Source: Shewanella cyperi
GTDB lineage: Bacteria > Pseudomonadota > Gammaproteobacteria > Enterobacterales > Shewanellaceae
Length of the DNA stretch: 64,000 nt
Reading direction: 5' to 3'
Assembly (NCBI RefSeq): GCF_017354985.1
Contig: NZ_CP071501.1
Span: forward strand, 4,036,001-4,100,000
In this document: piece after piece, positions 43,546-52,692 of the stretch
Layout: each line of letters starts with the position of its first letter
How positions within the stretch are numbered: the stretch's first letter is position 1
Program-made: the position numbers and the translations under genes
Notes under the pieces: model-generated
Told to the model about the DNA's origin: nothing
The model's input: only the letters and a program-made list of their open reading frames with translations
Database searches by the model: none

Positions 43546-44286
43546 TTAATCCGCCAGTTGCCGACGAATATGGGCAGGGAAAAAGACAAAAAACAGCAAG
43601 GAGGCAAGAGTCCAGCTCAGCAGCAGACTCCAAATATCGTGGGACAGGAAATGGGCTCCGCGGAACTCCTGGCACAGGGAGAACACCAGGCCCACAGTCA
43701 GCACGCTCAGCAACACACGCTGGCGATGCTGCGGGAAATACACGGCCGCAAAGTAGTACAGACAAATCCAGGCAAAGGCACCACTGGAATGGCCGCCGGG
43801 AAAGCATTGGCCACCGACATCATTGGCACTGAGACTCCAGGGAAAAGGCACATAGGGGAACTTGCCGCCGAATTGCAGCAGATCCCAGGGACAACTGACA
43901 TTGGTCAGATTCTTGCCCATCCGCACCAGCATCACGCTGGAAAGCACGCATAAAAACAAGTAGTAAAAGCCACGACGATAGGGCTTCAACCTTTGGCGGA
44001 AATGGCTGGCACCCAGGGCCAGCAGCAACACCAGGCCCATCAGACCCACCAGGTTACGGCCTCCGGTATGCAATACACCGTCGGTAAACCACCAATGGCG
44101 CAGTCCCCAGGTATTTACGCCGCCCTCAAGATGAAACATCCATTGGGCCAGTTGGATATCCACCCCAAAATGCTCAATGGCACCAAGCAGGCACAGGACG
44201 GCAAATACAGGTAACACTAAATGGCTCACCCACCAGCGCGATGTAACCGCGACAAGGGCAGCCTCCGGGGCTTTTACGACATGCAT
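43546..44286 (-). CDS. PAP2-family membrane phosphatase
   Basis: A 246-residue inner-membrane protein with about six helices. PAP2 elements: GKNLTNVSCPWDL (a variant of KxxxxxxRP, the Arg replaced), CFPGGHSSGAF (PSGH-type with Gly for Ser), and EFRGAHFLSHD (SRxxxxxH-type). Such enzymes remove phosphate from undecaprenyl pyrophosphate, phosphatidate or lipid A at the periplasmic face. Start: ATG 44286; the TTG at 44316 would add ten residues. Transcribed on the minus strand; the MCP gene upstream ends 100 bp away. Confidence 0.85.
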   Translation of the reverse strand: MHVVKAPEAALVAVTSRWWVSHLVLPVFAVLCLLGAIEHFGVDIQLAQWMFHLEGGVNTWGLRHWWFTDGVLHTGGRNLVGLMGLVLLLALGASHFRQRLKPYRRGFYYLFLCVLSSVMLVRMGKNLTNVSCPWDLLQFGGKFPYVPFPWSLSANDVGGQCFPGGHSSGAFAWICLYYFAAVYFPQHRQRVLLSVLTVGLVFSLCQEFRGAHFLSHDIWSLLLSWTLASLLFFVFFPAHIRRQLAD

Positions 44287-44386
44287 GTTTTTTCTCTTGT
44301 TGAGCGCCTGCCTCAAGCGCAGACCATTACATTAGTAAATTTTAATGGAATTAAGTTCCCGGCTCAGCCAAAAGTTGTGAAAAAAA

Positions 44387-45463
44387 TCAGTTTTCAAGTA
44401 GCCGATCAAGACAGCGCACCACTTGCAGGCTGGCGCGCTCCATGCTGTCCAATTGCTTAACCATTTCTTTAAGTTGACCTTTTTCTCTCGCTTTAAGCGC
44501 CTGACGTCCGGCATCGTGTACCTGTCGGTGCGGGCTATCCAGCTCACGGAAACCGGGTTTGTTTTGGTACTGCTCAGCCCCCAAGCCCTGGAAATACCAT
44601 TTGCCCAAGCGGCAGCTGGTATGGTCGTTAACGGATTCCGAGAACTTTTGTTGCTCAATCAGGCGATAGATATTGTTTTTCCATACCGCATGGTCAAGCT
44701 TGGTGGTGTTGAGAAAAGCTGTGTCGGCCGCCATCTGGATGACTTCCTGCATCTGATGGCTCTTGTGCAGTACTTCATTGACCACGGCATTAATCTGGGT
44801 GGAAGAGGTCGCCACCTCGGCCGCGCTGGCTTGATTTTCATCGATGATCAGCTTAATCCCCGCCGCTTGCTCCACTATCTGTCGAACCAGGGATTCAATT
44901 TGGCTGCTGGCCTCGTGTGCCTTGCTCGCCAGTTGTCTGACTTCGTCCGCCACCACGGCAAAGCCACGCCCGGCTTCACCGGCGCGGGCCGCTTCAATGG
45001 CCGCGTTCAGTGCCAGCAGATTGGTCTGTTCGGAAATCCCTTGGATCGCGGCCACAAAACGGCTGATGGCAGAGGTGGTACCATCCAATTGCTCCACGGC
45101 ACTGCGACTGCGCAGCGCCTCGCTGTTGATCTTTTCGGCCCGCTCTCCCAGGCGTTCGATTGCGATACGGGTCTGGCCAAACAGCTGTTCCAACTCACCC
45201 AGTTCGGCCTTTTCCTGCATCAGATGTTCGGCGCTGACAGCCAGGCCCTCACGCACCGTCTGCAGCATGTCGCCACCCTGGTTTTGACAGGCAATCACCT
45301 GGTTGAATTGGTCGGCCGTCTCTCTTGATGCCAACTGTGCCTGCTCATATTCGCCTATGGTGGCCCTGAGTTCAGCCAAGGTTTGCTCATGTTGCTGTTG
45401 CTGCTGCGCCAATTGCTGCTTAAGTGCAAGGTTTTCTGCTTTCAGTCGCTTGCCAAACCACAT
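44387..45463 (-). CDS. Soluble methyl-accepting chemoreceptor with a C-terminal CZB zinc domain
   Basis: A 358-residue cytosolic receptor. No membrane helix: an N-terminal coiled coil (residues 8-60, Gln-rich) leads straight into the MCP signalling domain with the conserved tip [23 protein letters not shown]. The last about 100 residues are a CZB domain with [11 protein letters not shown] and the zinc-ligand pattern (His in LDHAVWKN, Cys in CRLGKW, later His in SPHRQVHD). CZB domains bind zinc and can sense oxidants such as HOCl; here the ligand role is inferred. Start ATG 45463 (GGAG 9 nt upstream) is preferred over ATG 45478. It is divergent from a CHASE-GGDEF-EAL gene with 273 bp between. 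Confidence 0.87.
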   Translation of the reverse strand: MWFGKRLKAENLALKQQLAQQQQQHEQTLAELRATIGEYEQAQLASRETADQFNQVIACQNQGGDMLQTVREGLAVSAEHLMQEKAELGELEQLFGQTRIAIERLGERAEKINSEALRSRSAVEQLDGTTSAISRFVAAIQGISEQTNLLALNAAIEAARAGEAGRGFAVVADEVRQLASKAHEASSQIESLVRQIVEQAAGIKLIIDENQASAAEVATSSTQINAVVNEVLHKSHQMQEVIQMAADTAFLNTTKLDHAVWKNNIYRLIEQQKFSESVNDHTSCRLGKWYFQGLGAEQYQNKPGFRELDSPHRQVHDAGRQALKAREKGQLKEMVKQLDSMERASLQVVRCLDRLLEN

Positions 45464-45572
45464 CAGGGAACACTCCATTTATTTCGCGGGGTGCATAAGT
45501 ATATCTGCATCCACTGATGGGCCCCAGCACCCAGATCTCAACCTGAAGCAGAAACCGGATATCCCTTTGTCA

Positions 45573-45594
45573 AAGGGTGATCCACATCACCCTT
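45573..45594. promoter_or_regulatory. CRP-like palindrome between the MCP and GGDEF-EAL genes
   Basis: AAGGGTGAT - CCAC - ATCACCCTT, a 9-bp perfect palindrome containing GTGA-N6-TCAC, the CRP core (TGTGA with the first T changed to G). It lies about 110 bp from one start and 143 bp from the other, so it could act on both. Confidence 0.5.
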
Positions 45595-45736
45595 GGGCTA
45601 AGGGACCACAATCAGGCGGACCATAACATCCTGATTACAACTTTGCACAACTTAACGTTTGTCATACTGATAAAGTCTGCTATATCTGAGAAACTTTGGA
45701 CCACATTTTCTCCCCGATCCGGACCGCCGAAGGCCA

Positions 45737-48304
45737 ATGCGAAAGTTAAAGCAACAATTCAATATACGGGCCCAATGGGTACGCTGGCTGGTGCTGCTAC
45801 TGTCTTTGCTGGTCACAACGACCTTTGCCTGGAAGTTGCAACAAAGCCAGGATAAAGCCCTGCAGGCCGAGCTGACCTTCTTGCTGCGCTCCCAGGGCGC
45901 ACTGCTGCAACAAAAAATAAACCATGCTCTGGCAACGCCGTCGATCCTCAGAGCTATAGTGGCAACCGACACAGTATCCGAGCCGCTGTTCAACGCTCTG
46001 GCCAGGGAGCTGTTGGAAAACTTTGATGGCTCTGAAAGTGTTCAGCTGGCCCCCAAGGGCATAATCCAATATGCCTTTCCACCAGGGGTGGATGACAGCG
46101 TAATAGGCCATGATCTGTTCAACACCCACGGCAAGCGCGATTACCAGCCTGGCATGATGCAATCCATAAAAACCGGCCAAGTGGTGCTCGATGGCCCCCG
46201 GGAACTGTACCAGGGAGGTCGGGCCATAATCGCCCGTCAGCCTCTTTATCAAGGGGATGAATTTTGGGGCTTTTCCATTGTGATATTGAGATTTCCCGAA
46301 TTTCTCGGGCTAGATGCCCTGACGACGAAAGAAGGCCGGGAGCTGAGTTTCGATATCTGGCGCAAGCAGGATCAAAACTATCGCTCACTGCTCAATTACC
46401 AGAATATAGAGGACTTTGGCGCAGCGGAGCGCCTGCCATTGACGGTCGCAGACCAACAGTGGGAACTGGGTATCCGCCAGCAGCCCCCGCTGTGGGCTCC
46501 GGCGTTGGCACTCAAACTGTTTTTGGCTCTCTTGGTCAGCCTGGTGTTTGCTGAACTGTGCCGGGCCCTGTACCTGCTCAGGGCCCACAAGCATTCACTG
46601 CTGGAATTGGTCAATGAGCAGACGGTGCAAATCCGTCAGCGGGAGCAAAGCCTGGAACGGGCCCAGCAGGCCGCCAGTATCGGTAGCTGGCAGTATTTTC
46701 CAGACACTGACCACAAGGAGTTTTCTCCCCAGGGATTGCGTACCCTGCAACTGCATCAGCCTCTGACCCATGCCCAACTCATGCAGCAAATTGCGCCGGC
46801 GCACAGAGCCGACTACCAAAAATTCATGGAATACCATGGCCTGGACACCATCTGCGTCGAGTACGAGCTGCAACTGCACCAGGGCAGCATCTGGCTGAGG
46901 GAATACGCCCAATGGAGTGAATCGGATGCCTGCCTGGTAGGCACAGTGCAGGACATTACCGCCGAACTGGAACTGCAACGCAAAATTTGGCGCCAGGCCA
47001 ATGTCGACCAGCTGACCGGGCTCAAGAACAAGAACTACCTGCTCAATCTCTCCGAAGAAAAACTCAACCTGATGAAGGCCGACGTCAGCAATGTCCTGGT
47101 GGCGGTATTCGATATAGATCACCTTAAACGTATCAACGACAGCCTGGGGATCCGCTACGGCGACCAACTCTTGTTGCAGGTGGCCCACAGGCTCAAGGAA
47201 AAGGTCGGCCTTTTGGGCACTGTGTTCAGGCTTGCCGGCGATGAATTTCTGGTGGGCTTCGAGTTGAGCGAACAGAGTCAACCGGAAGCCCTAATCAAAT
47301 TATTACAGCAAATAACTGTGCAACCCTTTGTGCTGTTTGACAGCAGCAGGTTTATTACCGCCAGCATTGGCTGGGCCCTGTGGCCCAGAGATGGCCAGAG
47401 CATTGCGGAAATTCTGGTGGCCTGCACCCTGGCGGCTCACAAGGCCAAGCAGCAAGGGCGCAACATGAGCCTGGAGTACGCTCCCGAGATGACCGAAGCC
47501 GCGCGCCTGCGGGACAATCTTGAAGCCGAATTGCGGGCTGCCCTGCTGCAGGATCAAATGCACATGCTGTATCAGCCGATAGTCAACGCCGCCACCGGTA
47601 AGCTGGAAAGCCTGGAAGCCCTGATCCGCTGGCATCACCCCAAACTGGGCCTGGTGTCGCCGGATAAGTTCATTCCCATAGCCGAAGAATCAGGGTTGAT
47701 CCTCGGTCTGGGGCAGTGGATTTTCGAAACCGTTGCCAGGGATTGCCATCTGTTAAGGCAAACATTGGGCCCCGGAGTGCGCTGCTCCATCAACGTCTCC
47801 CGGGTGCAGTTGGTGGACAGCAACTTCAGCCATTATGTCAGCCGCAATCTGTTATCCCGGTTTCCAAAAGATCAGCAATTGACCTTCGAAATCACCGAAT
47901 CGGCACTGATCCGCGACAGCGAACGGGCCGCCGACTCCATCAATGCCCTGTGCTCGCAGCAATTGGCTTTCGCCATTGACGACTTTGGCGTCGGCTATTC
48001 ATCTCTGTCGAGTTTAAGGGAGTTCAAGGTCAGCAACCTCAAGATAGACAAGAGCTTCATCAGCCACTGCACCCACAATGCCAGCGATCGCACCCTGCTG
48101 AACGCCATGATAGAAATGGCCCACAGTCTTGGCATGACGACCACAGCCGAAGGAATTGAAACCGAAGAACAGCGCGCGCTGCTGCAAGAGCTTGGATGCG
48201 ATCTGTTGCAGGGTTACCTGTTCAGCCGCCCGGTGACCATAGAGGAAATCGCCGCCCAGGGTTGGTTCTATCCCGTGAAGCAACTTAAGGTCGCCACCCT
48301 TTAA
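45737..48304 (+). CDS. CHASE-type sensor with GGDEF (AGDEF) and complete EAL domain
   Basis: An 855-residue inner-membrane protein. Residues 13-31 are the first membrane helix, about 35-245 a periplasmic CHASE-like domain, and about 255-280 the second helix. A PAS-like stretch (EQSLERAQQAASIGSWQYF) precedes GGDEF. The GGDEF signature is AGDEF (500-504), so cyclase activity may be weak or lost. The EAL domain (about 595-845) is complete: EALIRW, NVSRVQ, FEITESAL, IDDFGVGYSS, KIDKSF, EGIETEEQ, all metal and c-di-GMP contacts present, so phosphodiesterase activity is likely. It is divergent from the CZB chemoreceptor with a CRP-like site between. Confidence 0.9.
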   Translation: MRKLKQQFNIRAQWVRWLVLLLSLLVTTTFAWKLQQSQDKALQAELTFLLRSQGALLQQKINHALATPSILRAIVATDTVSEPLFNALARELLENFDGSESVQLAPKGIIQYAFPPGVDDSVIGHDLFNTHGKRDYQPGMMQSIKTGQVVLDGPRELYQGGRAIIARQPLYQGDEFWGFSIVILRFPEFLGLDALTTKEGRELSFDIWRKQDQNYRSLLNYQNIEDFGAAERLPLTVADQQWELGIRQQPPLWAPALALKLFLALLVSLVFAELCRALYLLRAHKHSLLELVNEQTVQIRQREQSLERAQQAASIGSWQYFPDTDHKEFSPQGLRTLQLHQPLTHAQLMQQIAPAHRADYQKFMEYHGLDTICVEYELQLHQGSIWLREYAQWSESDACLVGTVQDITAELELQRKIWRQANVDQLTGLKNKNYLLNLSEEKLNLMKADVSNVLVAVFDIDHLKRINDSLGIRYGDQLLLQVAHRLKEKVGLLGTVFRLAGDEFLVGFELSEQSQPEALIKLLQQITVQPFVLFDSSRFITASIGWALWPRDGQSIAEILVACTLAAHKAKQQGRNMSLEYAPEMTEAARLRDNLEAELRAALLQDQMHMLYQPIVNAATGKLESLEALIRWHHPKLGLVSPDKFIPIAEESGLILGLGQWIFETVARDCHLLRQTLGPGVRCSINVSRVQLVDSNFSHYVSRNLLSRFPKDQQLTFEITESALIRDSERAADSINALCSQQLAFAIDDFGVGYSSLSSLREFKVSNLKIDKSFISHCTHNASDRTLLNAMIEMAHSLGMTTTAEGIETEEQRALLQELGCDLLQGYLFSRPVTIEEIAAQGWFYPVKQLKVATL

Positions 48305-48407
48305 CAGATGCAATATTCGCCAAACGGCGCCTTGCGGTTAGGAAAAAGGGCGGCTTGTCGTTAGCATTGGTGCACTTTTCAGACCCACACTTTGGGAGCC
48401 CTGATCC

Positions 48408-49565
48408 ATGTTTAATTTCAACTATCGCAACCCAACCCACATAGTGTTTGGCCGGGACAGATTAAGCGAGCTTGATAGCCTTGTTCCCGCCAATGCCCGG
48501 GTACTGGTGCTGTACGGTGGTGGCAGTGTCAAACGCTTCGGCACCCTGGAGCGGGTACTCCATGCCCTGGGTAACAGAACCGTGTTCGAGTTTGGTGGCA
48601 TTGAGGCCAATCCCCAATACCACACCCTGATGCAGGCGGTGGAGTTGGTACGGCGCGAATCCGTCGATTTTCTGCTGGCGGTCGGGGGCGGCTCGGTAAT
48701 GGATGGAACCAAATTCATTGCCGTCGCAGCGCCATTTGAGGGGGATACCAGTTCTCTGCTGTACCATGGTTTCAATCCGGCGCCCGCCACCAAGGTACTG
48801 CCACTGGGCATAATAGCGACCCTGCCGGCCACCGGCTCCGAAATGAATCCCTATGCTGTGATAAGCCACAACAATGGTAAGCATTCCCTCAGTCACGCCG
48901 AGCTGTTCCCCCAGTTTTCGCTGCTCGACCCCAGTCTCAGCTTCAGCCTGCCCCCCATCCAGGTCGCCAACGGCGTGGTAGATGCCTTCGTGCATGTGCT
49001 GGAGCAATATGCCACCTACCCTGTAGATGCCAGGGTGCAGGACAGATTTGCCGAGGGCATATTGCGCACCCTGATTGAAATCGGGCCCCAAACCGTCGCA
49101 GAGCCGGACAATTATGATGCCCGGGCCAATCTGATGTGGAGTGCCACCTGTGCCCTCAATGGCATGCTGGGGGTGGGTGTCCCCATGGACTGGACCAGCC
49201 ATATGATAGGCCATGAATTAACCGCCCTGTTCGGCATAGATCACGCCCAAACCCTGGCAATACTGCTACCGGCCGTTTGGACGGAACGCAAATCCCAAAA
49301 GCATGCCAAGCTGCTGCAATATGCTGAACGGGTCTGGGACATCCATGAAGGAGACGAACAAGGCAAGGTGCTGGAAGCCATAGCCCGCACCCGTGACTTT
49401 TTCGAGCGCCTGGGACTGAAAACCCGTTTGCGGGATTACGGTGTCGCTCGCCCGGATATAGATAGGGTTATACAAGCGCTGGATCAGCACGGCATGCATA
49501 CCCTGTCGGAGCGGGGTGATATTAATCTGGATATCAGCCGCAGGATCCTCGAGCTTGCCTGGTAA
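48408..49565 (+). CDS. yqhD: NADPH-dependent aldehyde reductase, YqhD type (iron/zinc alcohol dehydrogenase)
   Basis: A 385-residue group III alcohol dehydrogenase. It aligns with E. coli YqhD along its length. The metal site residues are Asp192, His196, His265 and His279 (VVDAFVHVLEQ; WTSHMIGHELTALFGIDHAQ). NADPH binding is at GGGSVKR (37-43) and GGGSVMDGTKFI. It reduces toxic aldehydes such as methylglyoxal, acrolein and glycolaldehyde in the cytosol. Unlike in E. coli no yqhC regulator is adjacent. Monocistronic. Confidence 0.93.
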   Translation: MFNFNYRNPTHIVFGRDRLSELDSLVPANARVLVLYGGGSVKRFGTLERVLHALGNRTVFEFGGIEANPQYHTLMQAVELVRRESVDFLLAVGGGSVMDGTKFIAVAAPFEGDTSSLLYHGFNPAPATKVLPLGIIATLPATGSEMNPYAVISHNNGKHSLSHAELFPQFSLLDPSLSFSLPPIQVANGVVDAFVHVLEQYATYPVDARVQDRFAEGILRTLIEIGPQTVAEPDNYDARANLMWSATCALNGMLGVGVPMDWTSHMIGHELTALFGIDHAQTLAILLPAVWTERKSQKHAKLLQYAERVWDIHEGDEQGKVLEAIARTRDFFERLGLKTRLRDYGVARPDIDRVIQALDQHGMHTLSERGDINLDISRRILELAW

Positions 49566-49571
49566 GCCCAG

Positions 49572-49591
49572 GGCGGCCCACAGGGGCCGCC
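49572..49591 (+). terminator. GC-rich hairpin after yqhD
   Basis: GGCGGCCC - ACAG - GGGCCGCC, an 8-bp perfect stem starting 7 bp after the stop codon. No T run follows, so termination is uncertain. Confidence 0.45.
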
Positions 49592-49710
49592 GCGCAACCA
49601 CAAATAAAATATGATGATTTTTGCTTAATCCAGCCTTAAAATAACAAGCTCTTAACAGCCCATCCCAAGCCATAGCGGATATATAGGCTTGGACAATCAA
49701 GGATGAATAT

Positions 49711-50604
49711 ATGCATCAAGCTCTCCGTGGCCTTCTGGCCACTCTGTTATTGTCAATCTCCACGCAATCTGCACTGGCAGAAGACACCCCAGCCGATCAG
49801 CAGGCAGCCTATCAGGCTTGGGCAGAAGAATTCGTAGCCTCATTGAGCCCGGAAAAAGGCACCATAGTCCTGCCGGGCGGCAAGGCCACTCTGGAAGTCC
49901 CGGAAAACTTTTATTATCTGAATCCCGAAGACAGCCGCAGGGTATTGGAGGAGGCCTGGGGCAATCCAGCCCAGGATCTGCACTTGGGCATGCTGTTTCC
50001 GGCCGAGTATTCCCCCGTGGATGCCGCGGCCTGGGGTGTGACCCTGGATTACGAAGAAGAGGGCTATGTTTCCGACAAGGATGCGGCCGATATCGACTAT
50101 GCGGACCTGCTCAAGACCATGCAGTCCGACGTTGCCGAATCCTCCCAGGCCAGGGTTGAGATGGGCTATGAGCCCATACGTCTGGTTGGTTGGGCGACTC
50201 AGCCCTATTACGACGCCGCCCAGCACAAGCTTTACTGGGCCAAGGAGTTGCAATTCGGCGACAGCACCGAACATACGCTGAACTTCAATGTGCGGGTTCT
50301 GGGGCGCCAGGGAGTACTGTTGATGAACTTCGTGGCCGGCATGTCACAGCTGGAGGAAATCCAGGCGGCCCGCGAAGAAGTGCTGGCCATGGCCAGCTTC
50401 AACGAAGGCCACAAGTACAGCGAGTTTAATCCCGACATAGACAAGGTCGCGGCCTATGGCATTGGTGGTCTTATCGCAGGTAAGGTGTTGGCCAAGGCGG
50501 GCATGTTGACCGCAGCTCTGTTACTGTTGAAGAAGTTCTGGTTCCTGTTGCTGATGCCATTGGTTTGGCTAAAGAAAATGATTTTTGGCAGAAAGGAAGC
50601 CTGA
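49711..50604 (+). CDS. DUF2167 family membrane protein
   Basis: A 297-residue protein. Signal peptide (residues 1-23, ending ALA), a periplasmic domain with conserved aromatic/acidic segments (GTIVLPGGKATLEVPENFYYL; VTLDYEEEGYVSDKDAADIDY; YWAKELQF) that match DUF2167, and two C-terminal membrane helices (about 247-285) with a basic tail. Function unknown. ATG 49711 is in frame; an ATG at 49703 is out of frame. A bidirectional terminator follows. Confidence 0.8.
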   Translation: MHQALRGLLATLLLSISTQSALAEDTPADQQAAYQAWAEEFVASLSPEKGTIVLPGGKATLEVPENFYYLNPEDSRRVLEEAWGNPAQDLHLGMLFPAEYSPVDAAAWGVTLDYEEEGYVSDKDAADIDYADLLKTMQSDVAESSQARVEMGYEPIRLVGWATQPYYDAAQHKLYWAKELQFGDSTEHTLNFNVRVLGRQGVLLMNFVAGMSQLEEIQAAREEVLAMASFNEGHKYSEFNPDIDKVAAYGIGGLIAGKVLAKAGMLTAALLLLKKFWFLLLMPLVWLKKMIFGRKEA

Positions 50605-50614
50605 TCTGATACCC

Positions 50615-50642
50615 AAAAGGGAAGCCAAATGGCTTCCCTTTT
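50615..50642. terminator. Bidirectional terminator between DUF2167 gene and rlmF
   Basis: AAAAGGGAAGCC - AAAT - GGCTTCCCTTTT, a 12-bp perfect stem ending in A/T runs on both sides, in the gap of 53 bp between two convergent genes. Confidence 0.9.
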
Positions 50643-50657
50643 AATTTCTTGAACCGG

Positions 50658-51566
50658 TTAAAAACGCCAGGCAAGTATCCGGGTCTGCTTATTGCCCTGG
50701 GTCATCTCTATCACCCGCACCTCAGTCGCTCCCAATGCCTGCAGACGGCGTTTACAGGGCCTCAGATTGTCACCTTTGGAGACCAAAGAGGTGAACCAAC
50801 GACACAGTTGTGGCCTGGCCGCACTTTCATCAATCATGGCAAACAGAAAACGACGTTCGCCACCATCGCACCACAGCTCATTGTGTTGACCACCAAAATT
50901 GAGTTTGACTTGTCCCACCGGCTTGCCAGTCAGATTCTGCAATTTGCGCTTGCTGCCTGCACTGGCCTCGGCCTGTGTACCATGGAATGGCGGGTTACAC
51001 ATGCAGGCATCAAAATGCTCATCGTCCGCGGCCACATTGGCAAAAATTTTGGTTGGATTGGATTGCAATCTCAGGTCAATGCGCTCGGCGAGCAAGGGAT
51101 TATGCGCCAGTATGTCCCGGACATTGGCCAGGGAGCGGGGTTCTATGTCCGTGGCCACCAGCTGCCACTGGTAGAGACTGGCACCAAGCAGGGCATAGAT
51201 GCCATTGGCCCCCGTACCTATATCCAGCACCCGGTTTGGCGTGCCTTTTGGCAACAAGTCCGCCAAGTAATGCACATAATCAACCCGCCCGGGGACCGGC
51301 GGGCATAAATAGCCTTTGGGAATGTCCCAGCCAACAATGCCATAGTGCTGTTTTAGCAGAGCCTTGTTGAGACACTTAACGGCTCTGGGATCTGCAAAGT
51401 CGATACTGCTCTGGCCCGACTTGGCCGTGAGCAGAAACGCCCGGAGACCGGGCTCGGCGCGGCACAGTGCGGGAAAGTCATAGCCACCGTTGTGGGCGTT
51501 GCGTGGATGCAGGCCTTTGCCTTTTGCTTGGCCAGGCTTACCTGCACGACTTTTGTTGATGCTCAT
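50658..51566 (-). CDS. rlmF: 23S rRNA (adenine(1618)-N6)-methyltransferase
   Basis: A 302-residue enzyme (E. coli RlmF/YbiN 308). SAM region VLDIGTGANGIYALLG, catalytic CNPPFHG, and family landmarks such as LHPRNAHNGGYDFPAL near the N-terminus and NELWCDGGERRFLFAMIDES. It methylates A1618 of 23S rRNA. The N-terminus is Lys/Arg-rich, as in the family. It ends 15 bp from the shared terminator. Confidence 0.95.
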   Translation of the reverse strand: MSINKSRAGKPGQAKGKGLHPRNAHNGGYDFPALCRAEPGLRAFLLTAKSGQSSIDFADPRAVKCLNKALLKQHYGIVGWDIPKGYLCPPVPGRVDYVHYLADLLPKGTPNRVLDIGTGANGIYALLGASLYQWQLVATDIEPRSLANVRDILAHNPLLAERIDLRLQSNPTKIFANVAADDEHFDACMCNPPFHGTQAEASAGSKRKLQNLTGKPVGQVKLNFGGQHNELWCDGGERRFLFAMIDESAARPQLCRWFTSLVSKGDNLRPCKRRLQALGATEVRVIEMTQGNKQTRILAWRF

Positions 51567-51589
51567 AACCTGTGAACCCTTTGCAGGGC

Positions 51590-51994
51590 TCAGTCGTACA
51601 AATAACGGGTAAACAGCAAGTTAACCACCAGAGCACGGCCGGTTTCCTGCTCTATCAGACGATTGACCGTGTCATAGCATTCACGACGTATCTCTTCCCG
51701 GCCGGTCAGGGATTTAATTTTCTCTTCCGGCTGGTTACCCAAAATTTCGACTATGGCCGAGCGCAACAGGGGATCATGGTGTTCTATGGCCACCAAATCG
51801 TTGGGATCCTTCACCATCAGTTCGACACTGATGCGTACAAAACCAAGCTTTTTTCGGTTGGAGATGTAGTTGGTGACTATCTCGGGTTCAAAGCCATAGT
51901 AAGCGTAGTCTTCCAGAACCTTTTCATCTGCCCCCCAGCTCATACTGCTGACACTCATCAACATAAACAGGATACTCAGTAAATATCTCTTCAA
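51590..51994 (-). CDS. Orphan FliL-like protein, exported
   Basis: A 134-residue protein. Residues 1-21 form a signal peptide (MKRYLLSILFMLMSVSSMSWG). The rest matches the FliL C-terminal domain: YYGFEPEIVTNYISN, ISVELMVKDPNDLVAIEHHDPLLRSAIVEILG, and a LLFTRYLYD ending. Normal FliL has a membrane anchor and sits near the stator; this copy is secreted and outside any flagellar cluster. It lies 23 bp upstream of rlmF on the same strand. Function unknown; it could bind stators or be an independent envelope protein. Confidence 0.85.
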   Translation of the reverse strand: MKRYLLSILFMLMSVSSMSWGADEKVLEDYAYYGFEPEIVTNYISNRKKLGFVRISVELMVKDPNDLVAIEHHDPLLRSAIVEILGNQPEEKIKSLTGREEIRRECYDTVNRLIEQETGRALVVNLLFTRYLYD

Positions 51995-52103
51995 CTTGGT
52001 GGCTCCTTAATGCTCCGCCTGAGGCCAGGCGTTCCTGCTATCGACAGAGGGTGCAACATGGTAGACTTCTTGGGTTTTACCCCTCTATTGTAGCGAGCAA
52101 CCC

Positions 52104-52667
52104 ATGAGTGTGACCAGTCTCAGTTTTCCATATGGTGAATCAATTCAGTGGTTTTCACCAGATGCTGTCACATATTTGCCAGATGGATCCATGACAGACT
52201 GGATATTGGCACCGGGCAGCCTCACCGCCCGTCTAAAAGCCTTGGGGCTCGGATTTGAAGTCAGGGTATTGGGTGAAGGTTTTATCGCAGCCGGCGACGA
52301 GCAAATGTCCGCTCCCTGGGTCAGGGAAGTCTTGTTGTGTCTGGGTGGGATCCCCTGGGTATTTGCCCGCACTCTGGTACCAACATCCCTGCTGAATCAA
52401 TGCCAGGCCGAGCTGATGGGACTGGGTGACAAGCCCTTGGGGGAACTGCTGTTCAGCGACCCCAGATTTATTCCCGGACGTATCGAAGTGGCCAGTTTCA
52501 ACAACTGCAGCCGTCTCGCCCAGCTGGCGGCGTCATTGTCCCAAACGGTAACAGGTCCACTTTGGGGCCGGCGGCGTTATTTCGGTTTTGGCCATGATGA
52601 GCTGACAGTGTGTGAAATGTTCCTGCCGGCGGCCGTGACTGCCCTCAGCGACCGAAATCAAGCATAA
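52104..52667 (+). CDS. ubiC: Chorismate--pyruvate lyase
   Basis: A 187-residue UbiC that converts chorismate to 4-hydroxybenzoate and pyruvate, the first step of ubiquinone synthesis. Conserved residues visible: [20 protein letters not shown], the [10 protein letters not shown] segment, [10 protein letters not shown] and the catalytic Glu in VCEMFLP. In E. coli ubiA follows directly; here it does not. It is isolated between the FliL-like gene and the M6 protease. Confidence 0.92.
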   Translation: MSVTSLSFPYGESIQWFSPDAVTYLPDGSMTDWILAPGSLTARLKALGLGFEVRVLGEGFIAAGDEQMSAPWVREVLLCLGGIPWVFARTLVPTSLLNQCQAELMGLGDKPLGELLFSDPRFIPGRIEVASFNNCSRLAQLAASLSQTVTGPLWGRRRYFGFGHDELTVCEMFLPAAVTALSDRNQA

Positions 52668-52668
52668 A

Positions 52669-52690
52669 AAAACGCCCCGAAGGGCGTTTT
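52669..52690. terminator. Bidirectional terminator between ubiC and M6 protease genes
   Basis: AAAACGCCC - CGAA - GGGCGTTTT, a 9-bp stem with A/T runs, 2 bp after the ubiC stop and 3 bp from the stop of the convergent protease. Confidence 0.92.
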
Positions 52691-52692
52691 CC

